From Rhizobium croatiense (GTDB taxonomy: Bacteria; Pseudomonadota; Alphaproteobacteria; Rhizobiales; Rhizobiaceae), in the NCBI RefSeq assembly GCF_019793465.1, contig NZ_JAILYJ010000006.1, positions 248,001-312,000 of the forward strand: a stretch of DNA of 64,000 nucleotides, written 5' to 3'. The translations under genes and the position numbers were made by a program. Below are positions 35,151 through 42,841 of this stretch, piece by piece. Each line of letters starts with the position of its first letter. Positions within the stretch are counted from its first letter, which is position 1. Under the pieces are notes generated by a model that had not been told where the DNA came from, made no database searches, and was given only the letters and a program-made list of their open reading frames with translations.

Positions 35151-35939
35151 TCAGATCGTCTTCAGCATGCCGCCATCGACAAAATAGGTCGATCCGATGC
35201 AGTAGCTTGCCCGCTCCGAACTCAGAAAGACGAAGACGTTCGCCAGTTCCTCCGGCGTGCCGAAGCGTTTGGAGGCAGCGTGCTCATTGGCGACGCTCTG
35301 CAGATAGCCTTCCCAGTTGCCGCCGGTTTCGGCCGTCAGCTGCTTGGCGGTCTTGATCCAGTCAGGCGTCAGGATCAGGCCGGCATTGATGCAGTTGACG
35401 CGGATATTGTCCTGGATCAGCTCGGTCGAGAGCGTCTTCGAAAACATCATCAGCGCCGATTTGCTGACATTGTAGATCGGCTCGTACCAGAGCGGCTGGA
35501 CGGCGCAGATCGAGGCATTGTGCAGGATGACCCCGCCGCCGCGCTTCTTCATCTGCGGCGCGATACCGCGGGCAAGCCGCACGGCGGCCATCACGTGCAG
35601 GTCCCAATAGGCCTGCCACTTCTCGTCCGGGGCCTCCATCACCGTCTCGTTCGATCCGGTGCCGGCATTGTTGATGAGGATGTCGGCGCCGCCCATTTTG
35701 GCCGCCGCCGCAATGATCGCCTCCGTTCCCGCTGCCGTCGCGACGTCGGCGACAACGGCGATAGCACTGACGCCATGCTTCTCAGCAATACGGGTGGCCT
35801 CCGCCTCCAGCCGCTCGCCGCCGCGCGCCGCCAGCACGAGATCCGTGCCCTCGGCCGCCAGCCCTTCGGCGATCGCCAGTCCGATGCCGACCGACGCGCC
35901 CGTTATAACCGCAGTCTTTCCCTTCAATCCCAGATCCAT
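35151..35939 (-). CDS. Short-chain dehydrogenase/reductase
   Basis: The 262-residue enzyme has a classical SDR fold: the cofactor motif TGASVGIGLAIAEGL at residues ~13-27, NNAGTGSN, the catalytic Ser in HNASICAVQ, and the catalytic pair in YNVSKSA (Tyr-x-x-x-Lys). The C-terminal part ends CIGSTYFVDGGMLKTI. Substrate and cofactor preference are not clear. I chose ATG 35939 because GGAGGAAGAT precedes it; upstream residues in the open frame are not SDR-like. It is divergent from a hydroxypyruvate-isomerase-like gene with 128 bases between, so the two may act on the same hydroxy acid or sugar, which is inference. Confidence 0.92.
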   Translation of the reverse strand: MDLGLKGKTAVITGASVGIGLAIAEGLAAEGTDLVLAARGGERLEAEATRIAEKHGVSAIAVVADVATAAGTEAIIAAAAKMGGADILINNAGTGSNETVMEAPDEKWQAYWDLHVMAAVRLARGIAPQMKKRGGGVILHNASICAVQPLWYEPIYNVSKSALMMFSKTLSTELIQDNIRVNCINAGLILTPDWIKTAKQLTAETGGNWEGYLQSVANEHAASKRFGTPEELANVFVFLSSERASYCIGSTYFVDGGMLKTI

Positions 35940-36067
35940 ATCTTCCTCCAGCAGCGCCGGCGACCCCGGCCCGATGGGACGAGTGTTCCGCCAGTGAATC
36001 CGGGCGTCAAGCCTTGCGGCAGGTTCCGATCTGGCGCATGTCTGCATCGGTTGTTGGGAGGTGTTTC

Positions 36068-36838
36068 ATGCGACGTTATTCGGCCTGCATAGAGTGGCTG
36101 TTTGCCGAAGAGGCCGACCGTTTTCCCGATCGCATCCGCCGCGCCCATGCCGTCGGCCTGACGGCTGTCGAATTTTGGCGATGGAGCAACAAGGACCTGG
36201 ATGCGATCGAGGCGGCGCTTGACGAAACCGGCCTTGCGGTGACCAGCCTCGTTACCGAACCGATGATCGCGCTGACCGACGCCGCCAACAGACACGCCTG
36301 GCTGAAGGGGCTTGCGGACTCCGTTGTCGTCGCCAGACGTCTCGGCGCACCGGTGCTGATCGCCCAGGCCGGCGACGATCTCCCGGGTTTCAGCCGCGAA
36401 GAACAGCGCTTGGCGCTGACCGAGACGCTCAGAGCCGGCGCCGACGTCCTCGCTGGCAGCGGCGTGCGCCTCGGCGTCGAGCCGCTCAACACCCGCATCG
36501 ACCATATCGGCTATTTCCTCGATTCCACTCGCGAAGGCCTCGACATCATCGATGACGTCGCCCGCCCCGAAATCGGCATCGTCTACGACATCTACCATTC
36601 CGCCGTCATGGACGAACGCACCGAAGAGGTGCTGGAGGGCCGTCTCGACCGCGTCTTCCACGTCCACGTCGCCGATCATCCCGGCCGCAACGAGCCGGGC
36701 TCCGGCGGCATCGACCTCCCCCGCCGCCTCAATTGGATCTTCGCCAATGGCTATGACGGCGCCGTCGGCCTTGAATACCGGCCGACCAGATCCCGCGCGG
36801 ACGCAGTCAAAGCCGCGATCGCCTCGCTCGGCGGGTAA
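36068..36838 (+). CDS. Hydroxypyruvate-isomerase-like TIM-barrel protein
   Basis: The 256-residue protein belongs to the xylose-isomerase-like TIM-barrel superfamily and most resembles Hyi-type hydroxypyruvate isomerases. The metal-site motifs are GVEPLNTRIDHIGYFL (Glu), YDIYHSAVMD (Asp and His) and HVHVADHPGRNEPGSG (His and Asp), and a final Glu in GLEYRP. It would interconvert small keto and aldo acids or act on a related sugar. ATG 36068 follows GGGAGGTG. The gene is divergent from an SDR gene. Its TAA stop abuts the third copy of the dispersed two-hairpin element. Confidence 0.85.
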   Translation: MRRYSACIEWLFAEEADRFPDRIRRAHAVGLTAVEFWRWSNKDLDAIEAALDETGLAVTSLVTEPMIALTDAANRHAWLKGLADSVVVARRLGAPVLIAQAGDDLPGFSREEQRLALTETLRAGADVLAGSGVRLGVEPLNTRIDHIGYFLDSTREGLDIIDDVARPEIGIVYDIYHSAVMDERTEEVLEGRLDRVFHVHVADHPGRNEPGSGGIDLPRRLNWIFANGYDGAVGLEYRPTRSRADAVKAAIASLGG

Positions 36839-36839
36839 A

Positions 36840-36937
36840 GCATGTCGCGCAGAAGTGTGCAGCGGTTTTGCGGCAACAACATGCGTAAGACAAAGACCTA
36901 AAGCGAGAGGAACGATCCGAAAGATTGCAACTCGCTT
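36840..36937 (+). repeat. Dispersed two-hairpin intergenic element, copy 3
   Basis: The outer stem is GCATGT/ACATGC, the inner stem CGCAGAA/TTTTGCG (one G-T pair), and the loop GTGTGCAGCGG is the same as in the other copies. Hairpin 2 is AAGCGAG (36901-36907) with CTCGCTT (36931-36937), a compensated change relative to AAGCGCG/CGCGCTT in copy 2. As at copy 1, it follows the sequence TAAA directly after a plus-strand stop and separates convergent genes. Confidence 0.8.
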
Positions 36938-37473
36938 CAGGCCGGGCCGGCGCCCTCCGCGAAGGCTTCAAGTTCGGGATCGAACTCGACCTCGACGACA
37001 TTGTTGAACACGGCGGTCGCCAGCATGATGCCGGCAAAGGCGACGAGATCGACCAGCGCCTTGGTCTCGTAACGCTCTTTCAACCTGGCCCAGAGCTCGG
37101 CCGGAACGGCGCTGGAATCGGCGACGATCGCCCTGCCGAATGCGTCGAGCAGGGCCTCCGCTTCGGAAAGCTCCAGTGCATCGGGGTCGAAACCCTTATT
37201 GATCAGCGCCCGGCGAAAGAAGGTGATGGCGATCTTCGATTTCGCCGCTTTCGATATCGCATGCGAGAAAATCCAGATCTCCCGGTCGCTGATCACAGGA
37301 TCGAGCTCGGCCCGCAGCGCAAACCACTCGGCATAGATGCGATGGGCGACCGGCGAATGGAGGAGCGTCCGCTTCATGTTGGTCATGCGCCCGCGCAGCC
37401 TGATTTCCTCGTCATGCGCCGCGCGAACCTCGTGCGAAGCGTTGTCGTAATCGATCTGCGGGAGGTGGCTCAT
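36937..37473 (-). CDS. AhpD/carboxymuconolactone-decarboxylase-like protein without the CxxC pair
   Basis: The 178-residue all-helical protein resembles AhpD-like members of the CMD family in length and layout (residues 25-80: MTNMKRTLLHSPVAHRIYAEW; then REIWIFSHAISKAAKSKIAI). In active AhpD-type peroxidase partners a CxxC motif lies in the helix after this segment. No cysteine is present anywhere in this protein, so thiol-disulfide activity is excluded. It may be a decarboxylase-like or binding version. ATG 37473 gives MSHLPQIDY; a shorter upstream extension to 37497 is open. It is divergent from the cupin gene with about 90 bases between. Confidence 0.65.
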   Translation of the reverse strand: MSHLPQIDYDNASHEVRAAHDEEIRLRGRMTNMKRTLLHSPVAHRIYAEWFALRAELDPVISDREIWIFSHAISKAAKSKIAITFFRRALINKGFDPDALELSEAEALLDAFGRAIVADSSAVPAELWARLKERYETKALVDLVAFAGIMLATAVFNNVVEVEFDPELEAFAEGAGPA

Positions 37474-37565
37474 CGGGTGAACTCTTTCCTGATGCATGAA
37501 GATAATCCGCTTGGCCGTCGCGCCGCGCCCACCTAGATTGTTTACATCGAAGGTGGAGGCAAGGC

Positions 37566-38039
37566 ATGAGCGGCGACCATGAACATTCTCACATCGACTG
37601 GCGGGAACATGGCGTCAAGGTCATTCCCGGCAATTCGCTCGATCCCAACACCGCGCAGACGCCGGGCATGAACCGCGCAACTGCGATCAACAATGCGCGT
37701 GCCGGCGCCGAGAAAATCTGGGCCGGCACGGTGACGATCCACGCCAATGCCAAGACCGGTGCCCATCATCACGGCGATCTCGAAAGCATTATCTATGTCG
37801 TCAAGGGCAAGGCCCGCATGCGCTGGGGCGAGCATCTGGAATTTACCGCGGACGCCGGCCCCGGCGATTTCATCTATGTCCCGCCCTACGTGCCGCATCA
37901 GGAGATCAACGCCAGCCGCGACGAGACGCTGGAATGCGTGCTCGTCCGCTCGGGCCAAGAGCCCGTCGTCGTCAATCTCGATATCGAGCCGGTCGAAAAA
38001 CCGGAAGACGTCCCCTGGATCGATCCGATCCATCGCTGA
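37566..38039 (+). CDS. Cupin-domain protein
   Basis: The 157-residue protein contains one cupin barrel. Motif 1 reads TGAHHHGDLESIIYVVKGKA with two adjacent His plus Glu as metal ligands, and motif 2 reads PGDFIYVPPYVPHQEINAS with the third His. It probably binds Fe, Mn or Zn. Small single-domain cupins of this type include sugar-modifying enzymes, dioxygenases and sensors, and I cannot choose among them. ATG 37566 follows AGGTGGAGGCA. It converges on the ugpC gene with a 21-base gap. Confidence 0.85.
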   Translation: MSGDHEHSHIDWREHGVKVIPGNSLDPNTAQTPGMNRATAINNARAGAEKIWAGTVTIHANAKTGAHHHGDLESIIYVVKGKARMRWGEHLEFTADAGPGDFIYVPPYVPHQEINASRDETLECVLVRSGQEPVVVNLDIEPVEKPEDVPWIDPIHR

Positions 38040-38060
38040 CGCCGACCGGCGATGAATTCG

Positions 38061-39170
38061 TCAGGCGTGGACGGCGCCGGCGCTGCTCATGGCAGGGTTC
38101 TCGATGATCCGGCCGGTATCGGCGGCATAGAGGTGGATCGCGTTATGGTCGATCGCGATGCCGATCGGATCGCCCGATTTCACGCTCACGGCATCCGTCA
38201 GCGCCACGGCAAAAGGCAGCCCGTCGAAATCGGCATGAACGACGCGGCTCGCGCCGAGCTCTTCGATGAAATCGGCCGTCGCGATCAAGGCGCCGGGTGC
38301 ATCCGGCGCCACCAGCCGGGCGGCCTCGGCGCGCATGCCGAGCACGACGCGCTTGCCCTTCAGGCTCGCGGCGCGTTCGCGCGGCAGCGCGATCTTGCGG
38401 CTCTGATCGTAGATGAATATCCCCTCGTCGTTGATCGTGCCTTCGAGCAGGTTCATCGCCGGCGTGCCGACGAAACCGGCGACGAAGCGTGAGACCGGAT
38501 GATGATAGACCTCTTCCGGCGTGCCGACCTGCTCAACCCTGCCGCCATTCATCACCACCAGCCGGTCGGCCAGCGTCATCGCCTCCGTCTGGTCATGCGT
38601 GACGAAGATCGAGGTGGCGCCGAGGCGGCGGTGCAGGCGGCGGATTTCGGCGCGCATGGCGATGCGCAGCTTGGCGTCGAGGTTCGACAGCGGCTCGTCG
38701 AAGAGGAACACTTTCGGCTCGCGGATCATCGCGCGGCCCATGGCGACGCGCTGGCGCTGGCCGCCGGAAAGAGCGGCCGGGCGGCGATCGAGGAAGGGTT
38801 CGAGGCTGAGCGCCTTGGCGACTTCGGTAATGCGTCGCTGACGCTCCGCCTTCGCCACGCCAGCCACCTTCAAGGCATAACCGATATTCTCGGCAACGGT
38901 CATATGCGGATAGAGCGCATAGTTCTGGAACACCATCGCGCAGCCGCGCTCGCGCGGCTCCAGCTGGTTGACGACGCGGCCGTCAATGGCGATTTCGCCA
39001 CCGCTGATTTCCTCGAGGCCGGCGATCATGCGTAAGAGCGTGGACTTGCCGCAGCCCGACGGGCCGAGGATGACGACGAATTCACCGGATTTAATCTCCA
39101 GATCGACGCCGTGAACCACGGGATGTTTGCCGTAGCTCTTCTTCACATCACGGATTGAGATCGGTGCCAC
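38061..39170 (-). CDS. ugpC: ABC transporter ATP-binding protein UgpC
   Basis: The 369-residue ATPase drives the adjacent UgpAE permease. Walker A is GPSGCGKST, the signature is [14 protein letters not shown], Walker B follows as [15 protein letters not shown], and the switch His is in [10 protein letters not shown]. The C-terminal ~130 residues form the MalK/UgpC-type regulatory OB-fold domain. It is the last gene of ugpBAEC, 12 bases after ugpE. ATPases of this subfamily are sometimes shared between importers, and a second one is encoded at 49265. Confidence 0.93.
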   Translation of the reverse strand: MAPISIRDVKKSYGKHPVVHGVDLEIKSGEFVVILGPSGCGKSTLLRMIAGLEEISGGEIAIDGRVVNQLEPRERGCAMVFQNYALYPHMTVAENIGYALKVAGVAKAERQRRITEVAKALSLEPFLDRRPAALSGGQRQRVAMGRAMIREPKVFLFDEPLSNLDAKLRIAMRAEIRRLHRRLGATSIFVTHDQTEAMTLADRLVVMNGGRVEQVGTPEEVYHHPVSRFVAGFVGTPAMNLLEGTINDEGIFIYDQSRKIALPRERAASLKGKRVVLGMRAEAARLVAPDAPGALIATADFIEELGASRVVHADFDGLPFAVALTDAVSVKSGDPIGIAIDHNAIHLYAADTGRIIENPAMSSAGAVHA

Positions 39171-39182
39171 AGGACTGTTCCT

Positions 39183-40097
39183 TCACTTCTCGGTGGAGAT
39201 AAGGCCGCGCACGAACCAGCGCTGCATCAGGATGACGAGCACCAGCGGTGGCGACATGATGATCAGAGTACCCGCCATGGCGACGTTCCAGTCAGGCAGG
39301 CCGAATTCGGACGGGATCAGTGTTTTGAGCTGCGTCACTGCAATGCCGAAATTCGGATCGGTGGTGATCAGCAGCGGCCAGAGATATTGGTTCCAGGCCC
39401 AGACGAACATGATCGTGAACAGTGCGATCATGTTTGGCCGCGACAGCGGAACCAGAATGTCCCAGAAGAACCGGACCGGGCCCGATCCGTCCATCTTCGA
39501 GGCCTCGGCTAGTTCGTCCGGAACCGTCAGGTAGAACTGCCGGTAAAGGAAGGTGCCGGTCGCGGTTGCAACCAGCGGCAGAACCAGGCCGGGATAGGAA
39601 TTCAGCAGACCCCATTCGAGCTTGATCTGGATGCCGGTGATCTGGGCCACGAGCCAGCTGATGCCGGTGACATCGAGGATCGTCTGGAAAGGCTGCAGTG
39701 CGTTGGCCGCAATCGAATAGGTCGGAACGATGCGGACTTCGAGCGGCAGCATCAGCGTGATGAAGATGATCCAGAAAATCACATAGCGGCCGCGGAAGCG
39801 GAAATAGACGATCGAGAAGCCTGCCATGGCGGACAGGATGACCTTGCCGGCAGCGACCGACGTCGCGAAGATGATGCTGTGCAGCAGCTTGTTGCCGAGA
39901 TCGGCGCGCACCCAGGCCTCCCGGGCATTTTCCCAGAAATGCGAACCCGGCGTCAGCGGCAGCGGCACACGATTGACCGTCTCCAGATCGAGCGTCGATG
40001 CGATGATGACGATGGCGAAAGGCAGGAGCGCGATGACCATGCCGAGCGCCAGAAGCGTATAGCAGATGAAGTTGAATATCGGCGTGCGTTCGATCAT
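39183..40097 (-). CDS. ugpE: sn-Glycerol-3-phosphate ABC transporter permease UgpE
   Basis: The 304-residue inner-membrane permease has six hydrophobic segments, starting with FICYTLLALGMVIALLPFAI. It has the MalG-type EAA loop EASKMDGSGPVRFFWDILVP, which docks on the ATPase. The residues WNQYLWPLLITTDP match UgpE/MalG proteins. It lies 10 bases after ugpA and 12 before ugpC in a tight operon. Substrate assignment rests on the set of four proteins rather than on this one alone. Confidence 0.9.
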   Translation of the reverse strand: MIERTPIFNFICYTLLALGMVIALLPFAIVIIASTLDLETVNRVPLPLTPGSHFWENAREAWVRADLGNKLLHSIIFATSVAAGKVILSAMAGFSIVYFRFRGRYVIFWIIFITLMLPLEVRIVPTYSIAANALQPFQTILDVTGISWLVAQITGIQIKLEWGLLNSYPGLVLPLVATATGTFLYRQFYLTVPDELAEASKMDGSGPVRFFWDILVPLSRPNMIALFTIMFVWAWNQYLWPLLITTDPNFGIAVTQLKTLIPSEFGLPDWNVAMAGTLIIMSPPLVLVILMQRWFVRGLISTEK

Positions 40098-40107
40098 GTC
40101 CGCGACC

Positions 40108-40992
40108 TCACTTGTAGTGCACGCGCCGCTCGATGAAGCGGAACTGGAAGATGGTGAGCATGACGACGAGCAGCATCAGGATGATCGATTGCGCCGCAGC
40201 GCCCGAATAATCGAGGCCCCGGAAGCCGTCGAAATAGATCTTGTAGACCATGAGCTCCGTCGCCCGGGCCGGGCCGCCCTGCGTCATGACGTCGACGATG
40301 CCGAAGGAATCCTGGAAGCTTTCGGTGATGTTGATGACAAGCAGGAAGAACAATGTCGGCGTCAGCAGCGGCAGCTGGAGGTCCCACATGCGGCGCAGCG
40401 GTCCTGAGCCATCCATGGCCGCGGCCTCGATCAGCGAGCGGGGAATGCCCTGCAGAGCCGAGAGGAAGAAGATGAAGTTATAGCCGATATATTTCCAGGA
40501 GAAGGCGACGATGACGGCGATCATCGCGTCCTTGCCGTCGAGCGCGGGATTCCAGAGGCCGGGCCAGACATGGTTGATGACCGAGAGAAGGCCGGCCTCC
40601 GGCGCCAGGATGAAGCGGAAGGCCAGCCCGAGAGCGGGCGCGGCGATCGCGTAGGGCCAGATGAAAACCGACCGGTAGATTTTGTGGCCGCGCAGTTCAC
40701 GGTCCGTCAAAAGCGCCAGGATGAGCGCCAGCCCCATGGCGATGATCGTCGAGCTGAAGCCGAAAACCATGCTGCGGGTGATCGATTCCCAATAGATCGG
40801 ATCGCTGAGCAGCAGTTTGAAATTGTCGAAGCCGACCCAGGCATTGCCGCCGCCCCATGGCTGCTCGAGCGTGAAAGCCCAATAAAGCGCCTGCGCGCTT
40901 GGCCAATAGAAGAAGACGAAGATCAGCAACAGCATCGGGAATGCGAAGAGGAGGCCGATCGTCGTCGAGGAGAAGGTGACGCGCTTTTCCAT
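40108..40992 (-). CDS. ugpA: sn-Glycerol-3-phosphate ABC transporter permease UgpA
   Basis: The 294-residue permease has six hydrophobic segments and the MalF-type EAA loop IEAAAMDGSGPLRRMWDLQL. The N-terminal helix (LLFAFPMLLLIFVFFYWPSA) and YWAFTLEQPWGGGNAWVGFDN fit UgpA. It pairs with UgpE to form the membrane channel. It is separated from ugpB by 128 bases holding a perfect 10-pair hairpin, which probably lowers permease expression relative to the binding protein. Confidence 0.9.
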   Translation of the reverse strand: MEKRVTFSSTTIGLLFAFPMLLLIFVFFYWPSAQALYWAFTLEQPWGGGNAWVGFDNFKLLLSDPIYWESITRSMVFGFSSTIIAMGLALILALLTDRELRGHKIYRSVFIWPYAIAAPALGLAFRFILAPEAGLLSVINHVWPGLWNPALDGKDAMIAVIVAFSWKYIGYNFIFFLSALQGIPRSLIEAAAMDGSGPLRRMWDLQLPLLTPTLFFLLVINITESFQDSFGIVDVMTQGGPARATELMVYKIYFDGFRGLDYSGAAAQSIILMLLVVMLTIFQFRFIERRVHYK

Positions 40993-41073
40993 GGGTGGTC
41001 GTTTTCGCCCTGGTTTGACTTCAGGCGCGGGCGGCAGCGCGCATCCGCGACTGGTTGGGAGAACTTACAAAGA

Positions 41074-41106
41074 CGCACCCGGCACGCGCAAGGCGGGCCG
41101 GGTGCG
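41074..41106. other. Intra-operon hairpin between ugpB and ugpA
   Basis: CGCACCCGGC (41074-41083) pairs perfectly with GCCGGGTGCG (41097-41106) around a 13-base loop. The coding-strand sequence after it is only weakly T-rich (TCTTTG). It may cause partial termination or stabilise the ugpB message. Confidence 0.65.
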
Positions 41107-41120
41107 GCTCAATCAGGCGA

Positions 41121-42476
41121 TCAGGGGAGCTGAACGTTCTTGTAGGTCTGCTGGAAGCGGCGCAGGAGCTGGTTGCCGCGATCGGCAGCAGAGTCGAGCG
41201 AGGCCTGGACGTCGGCATTGTTGACGAAGATCGCCTGCAGGCCGTTGGCGATCTCGGTGCGGACCTGCAGCAGGCCGCCGAGACGGATGCCCTTCGCGGC
41301 TGCGTCGCCAGCCGGGGAAGCGGTCAGGCTCTGAATGGCGAGTTCACGGCCGGCGTAAGGCGCCTTGTCGTAGAAGCCCTGCTTCTTCAGATACTCGAAG
41401 CCGGAGTTGCGAACCGGGATGTAGCCGGTAACGGTCGACCAGGTCAGAGCTTCTTCCGGCTTGGCGATGAAGTTGAAGAAGGCAGCGGCAGCCTTGTACT
41501 CGGCGTCCGAATGGCCCTTCAGAACCCAGAGCGAAGCGCCGCCGACATAGGAGCTGTGACGGGTTGCATCACCGTAGGTCGGAAGCATGGCAACGCCCCA
41601 GTTCATGCCCTGCTTGGCGGTGCGGCCGATATTGCCGTGGTCGCCGACCGAAGTCAGGATGACCTGGCAATCGCCGGCAGCGAAGGCTTCGACGAAGGTC
41701 TGGCCGACGGCCTTGTTCTTGATGACGGCGAGCTTGTTGTCGTACCAGGACTTGAGGTCCTTGATGTAGCTGACGAGAAGCGGGTTCTTGTTGAAGACCA
41801 GCTCGGCGTCGAGGCCTTCGAAGCCGTTCTTCTTTGTGGCGATCGGCTCACCGTTGACGGCTTCGAACTGTTCGACGTACTGCCAGACTTCGTTGCTGGA
41901 GATGTCGAAGGCGAGCGGGCAGGCATAGCCGGCGTCCTTCAGAGCCTTGAAGTCCTCACCGGCTTCCTTCCAGGTCGCCGGAGCGTGATCCTTGCCGATC
42001 TTGGCGAAGGCGTCCTTGTTCCAGTAGAGCAGAGCGGTCGAGGAGTTGAAGGGGAAGGAATACATCTCGCCCTTCGACGTGGCGTAGTAGCCGGATATAC
42101 CCGAGAAGTAATCGTTCCAGTCGACGGTGTAGCCCATGTCGGCCATCAGCTTGTTTGCCGGGTAGTAGGCGCCGGAGAGCATGATGTCGAGCGTGCCGGC
42201 GTCGGAAACCTGGGCGATGGTCGGCTGCTTGCCGGCGCGGAAGGCGGCAATAGTGTTCTGCAGGGAAGCGTCGTAGCTGCCCTGGCTGGTGCAGACGACT
42301 TCGTAGTCGGCCTGCGACTGGTTGAAGCGATCGCACTGTTCCTGGACACGCTTTGCGATGTCACCGGAATTGCCGAACCAGAAGTCAATCTTGGTCTTTT
42401 CGGCGGCGGCTGCGGGGCCAGCAAGAAACGCTGTAGCGAGAAGGGCGCCAACGGCGCCGAGAAGCTTGGCTTGCAT
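41121..42476 (-). CDS. ugpB: sn-Glycerol-3-phosphate-binding periplasmic protein UgpB
   Basis: The 451-residue binding protein has a Sec signal peptide (LLGAVGALLATAFLAGPAAAA, likely cut after AAA near residue 24). The mature protein opens with KTKIDFWFGNSGDIAKRVQE. The stretch SYVGGASLWVLKGHSDAEY and the Trp-rich hinge residues fit UgpB, which delivers glycerol-3-phosphate or glycerophosphodiesters. I chose ATG 42476, 8 bases after GAGG; the longer frame to 42593 adds non-signal residues. It is the first gene of ugpBAEC. A Pho-box-like direct repeat lies about 110 bases upstream, consistent with phosphate control. Confidence 0.92.
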   Translation of the reverse strand: MQAKLLGAVGALLATAFLAGPAAAAEKTKIDFWFGNSGDIAKRVQEQCDRFNQSQADYEVVCTSQGSYDASLQNTIAAFRAGKQPTIAQVSDAGTLDIMLSGAYYPANKLMADMGYTVDWNDYFSGISGYYATSKGEMYSFPFNSSTALLYWNKDAFAKIGKDHAPATWKEAGEDFKALKDAGYACPLAFDISSNEVWQYVEQFEAVNGEPIATKKNGFEGLDAELVFNKNPLLVSYIKDLKSWYDNKLAVIKNKAVGQTFVEAFAAGDCQVILTSVGDHGNIGRTAKQGMNWGVAMLPTYGDATRHSSYVGGASLWVLKGHSDAEYKAAAAFFNFIAKPEEALTWSTVTGYIPVRNSGFEYLKKQGFYDKAPYAGRELAIQSLTASPAGDAAAKGIRLGGLLQVRTEIANGLQAIFVNNADVQASLDSAADRGNQLLRRFQQTYKNVQLP

Positions 42477-42841
42477 GAGAACCTCGAACGTAAAAGGGAC
42501 GCGCACTTTCAGCGCACGCCCTATTAGCTGGTTCAATTTGCCGCGGCCAATGAATATTACATGACATGAAATAAAGCGAAATCCAGTCGTCACAAAATCG
42601 TCACACGGTTGTTGTTCGCCGATGCCGGATAAATATTTAGAGACTATTTAGCGGTATGCTAAATATATTGAGAGTGGTACGCATCTATATTCGAACAAAC
42701 ACAATTCCGCTGGAGACGTAATATTTATCTATACTGTAGTCAGGAGCCCGTAATTCAGCTGCCGCGGCGCGAGGAAACTTATAAAAATGTCCCGCTTTTC
42801 CCCATTGCACTGCTGTGCAACGCCCGGTTTCAGCCTCGAAA
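42477..42841. other. 365-base AT-rich gap between ugpB and the ROK regulator gene
   Basis: Apart from the Pho-box-like repeat at 42587-42604, this gap contains an AT-rich tract at 42625-42745 with the palindrome TAAATATTTA, and a small perfect hairpin TTGCAC-TGCT-GTGCAA at 42805-42820 close to the ROK gene's stop. I see no coding sequence in it. It should contain the ugpB promoter and the end of the ROK transcript. Confidence 0.6.
42587..42604 (-). promoter_or_regulatory. Pho-box-like direct repeat upstream of ugpB
   Basis: On the ugpB coding strand GTGACGA occurs twice, separated by TTTT, so the repeat period is 11 bases as in PhoB sites. Read on the plus strand, the 18-base site matches the E. 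coli Pho-box consensus at 12 positions by my count. The site is about 110 bases from the ugpB start. Confidence 0.6.
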
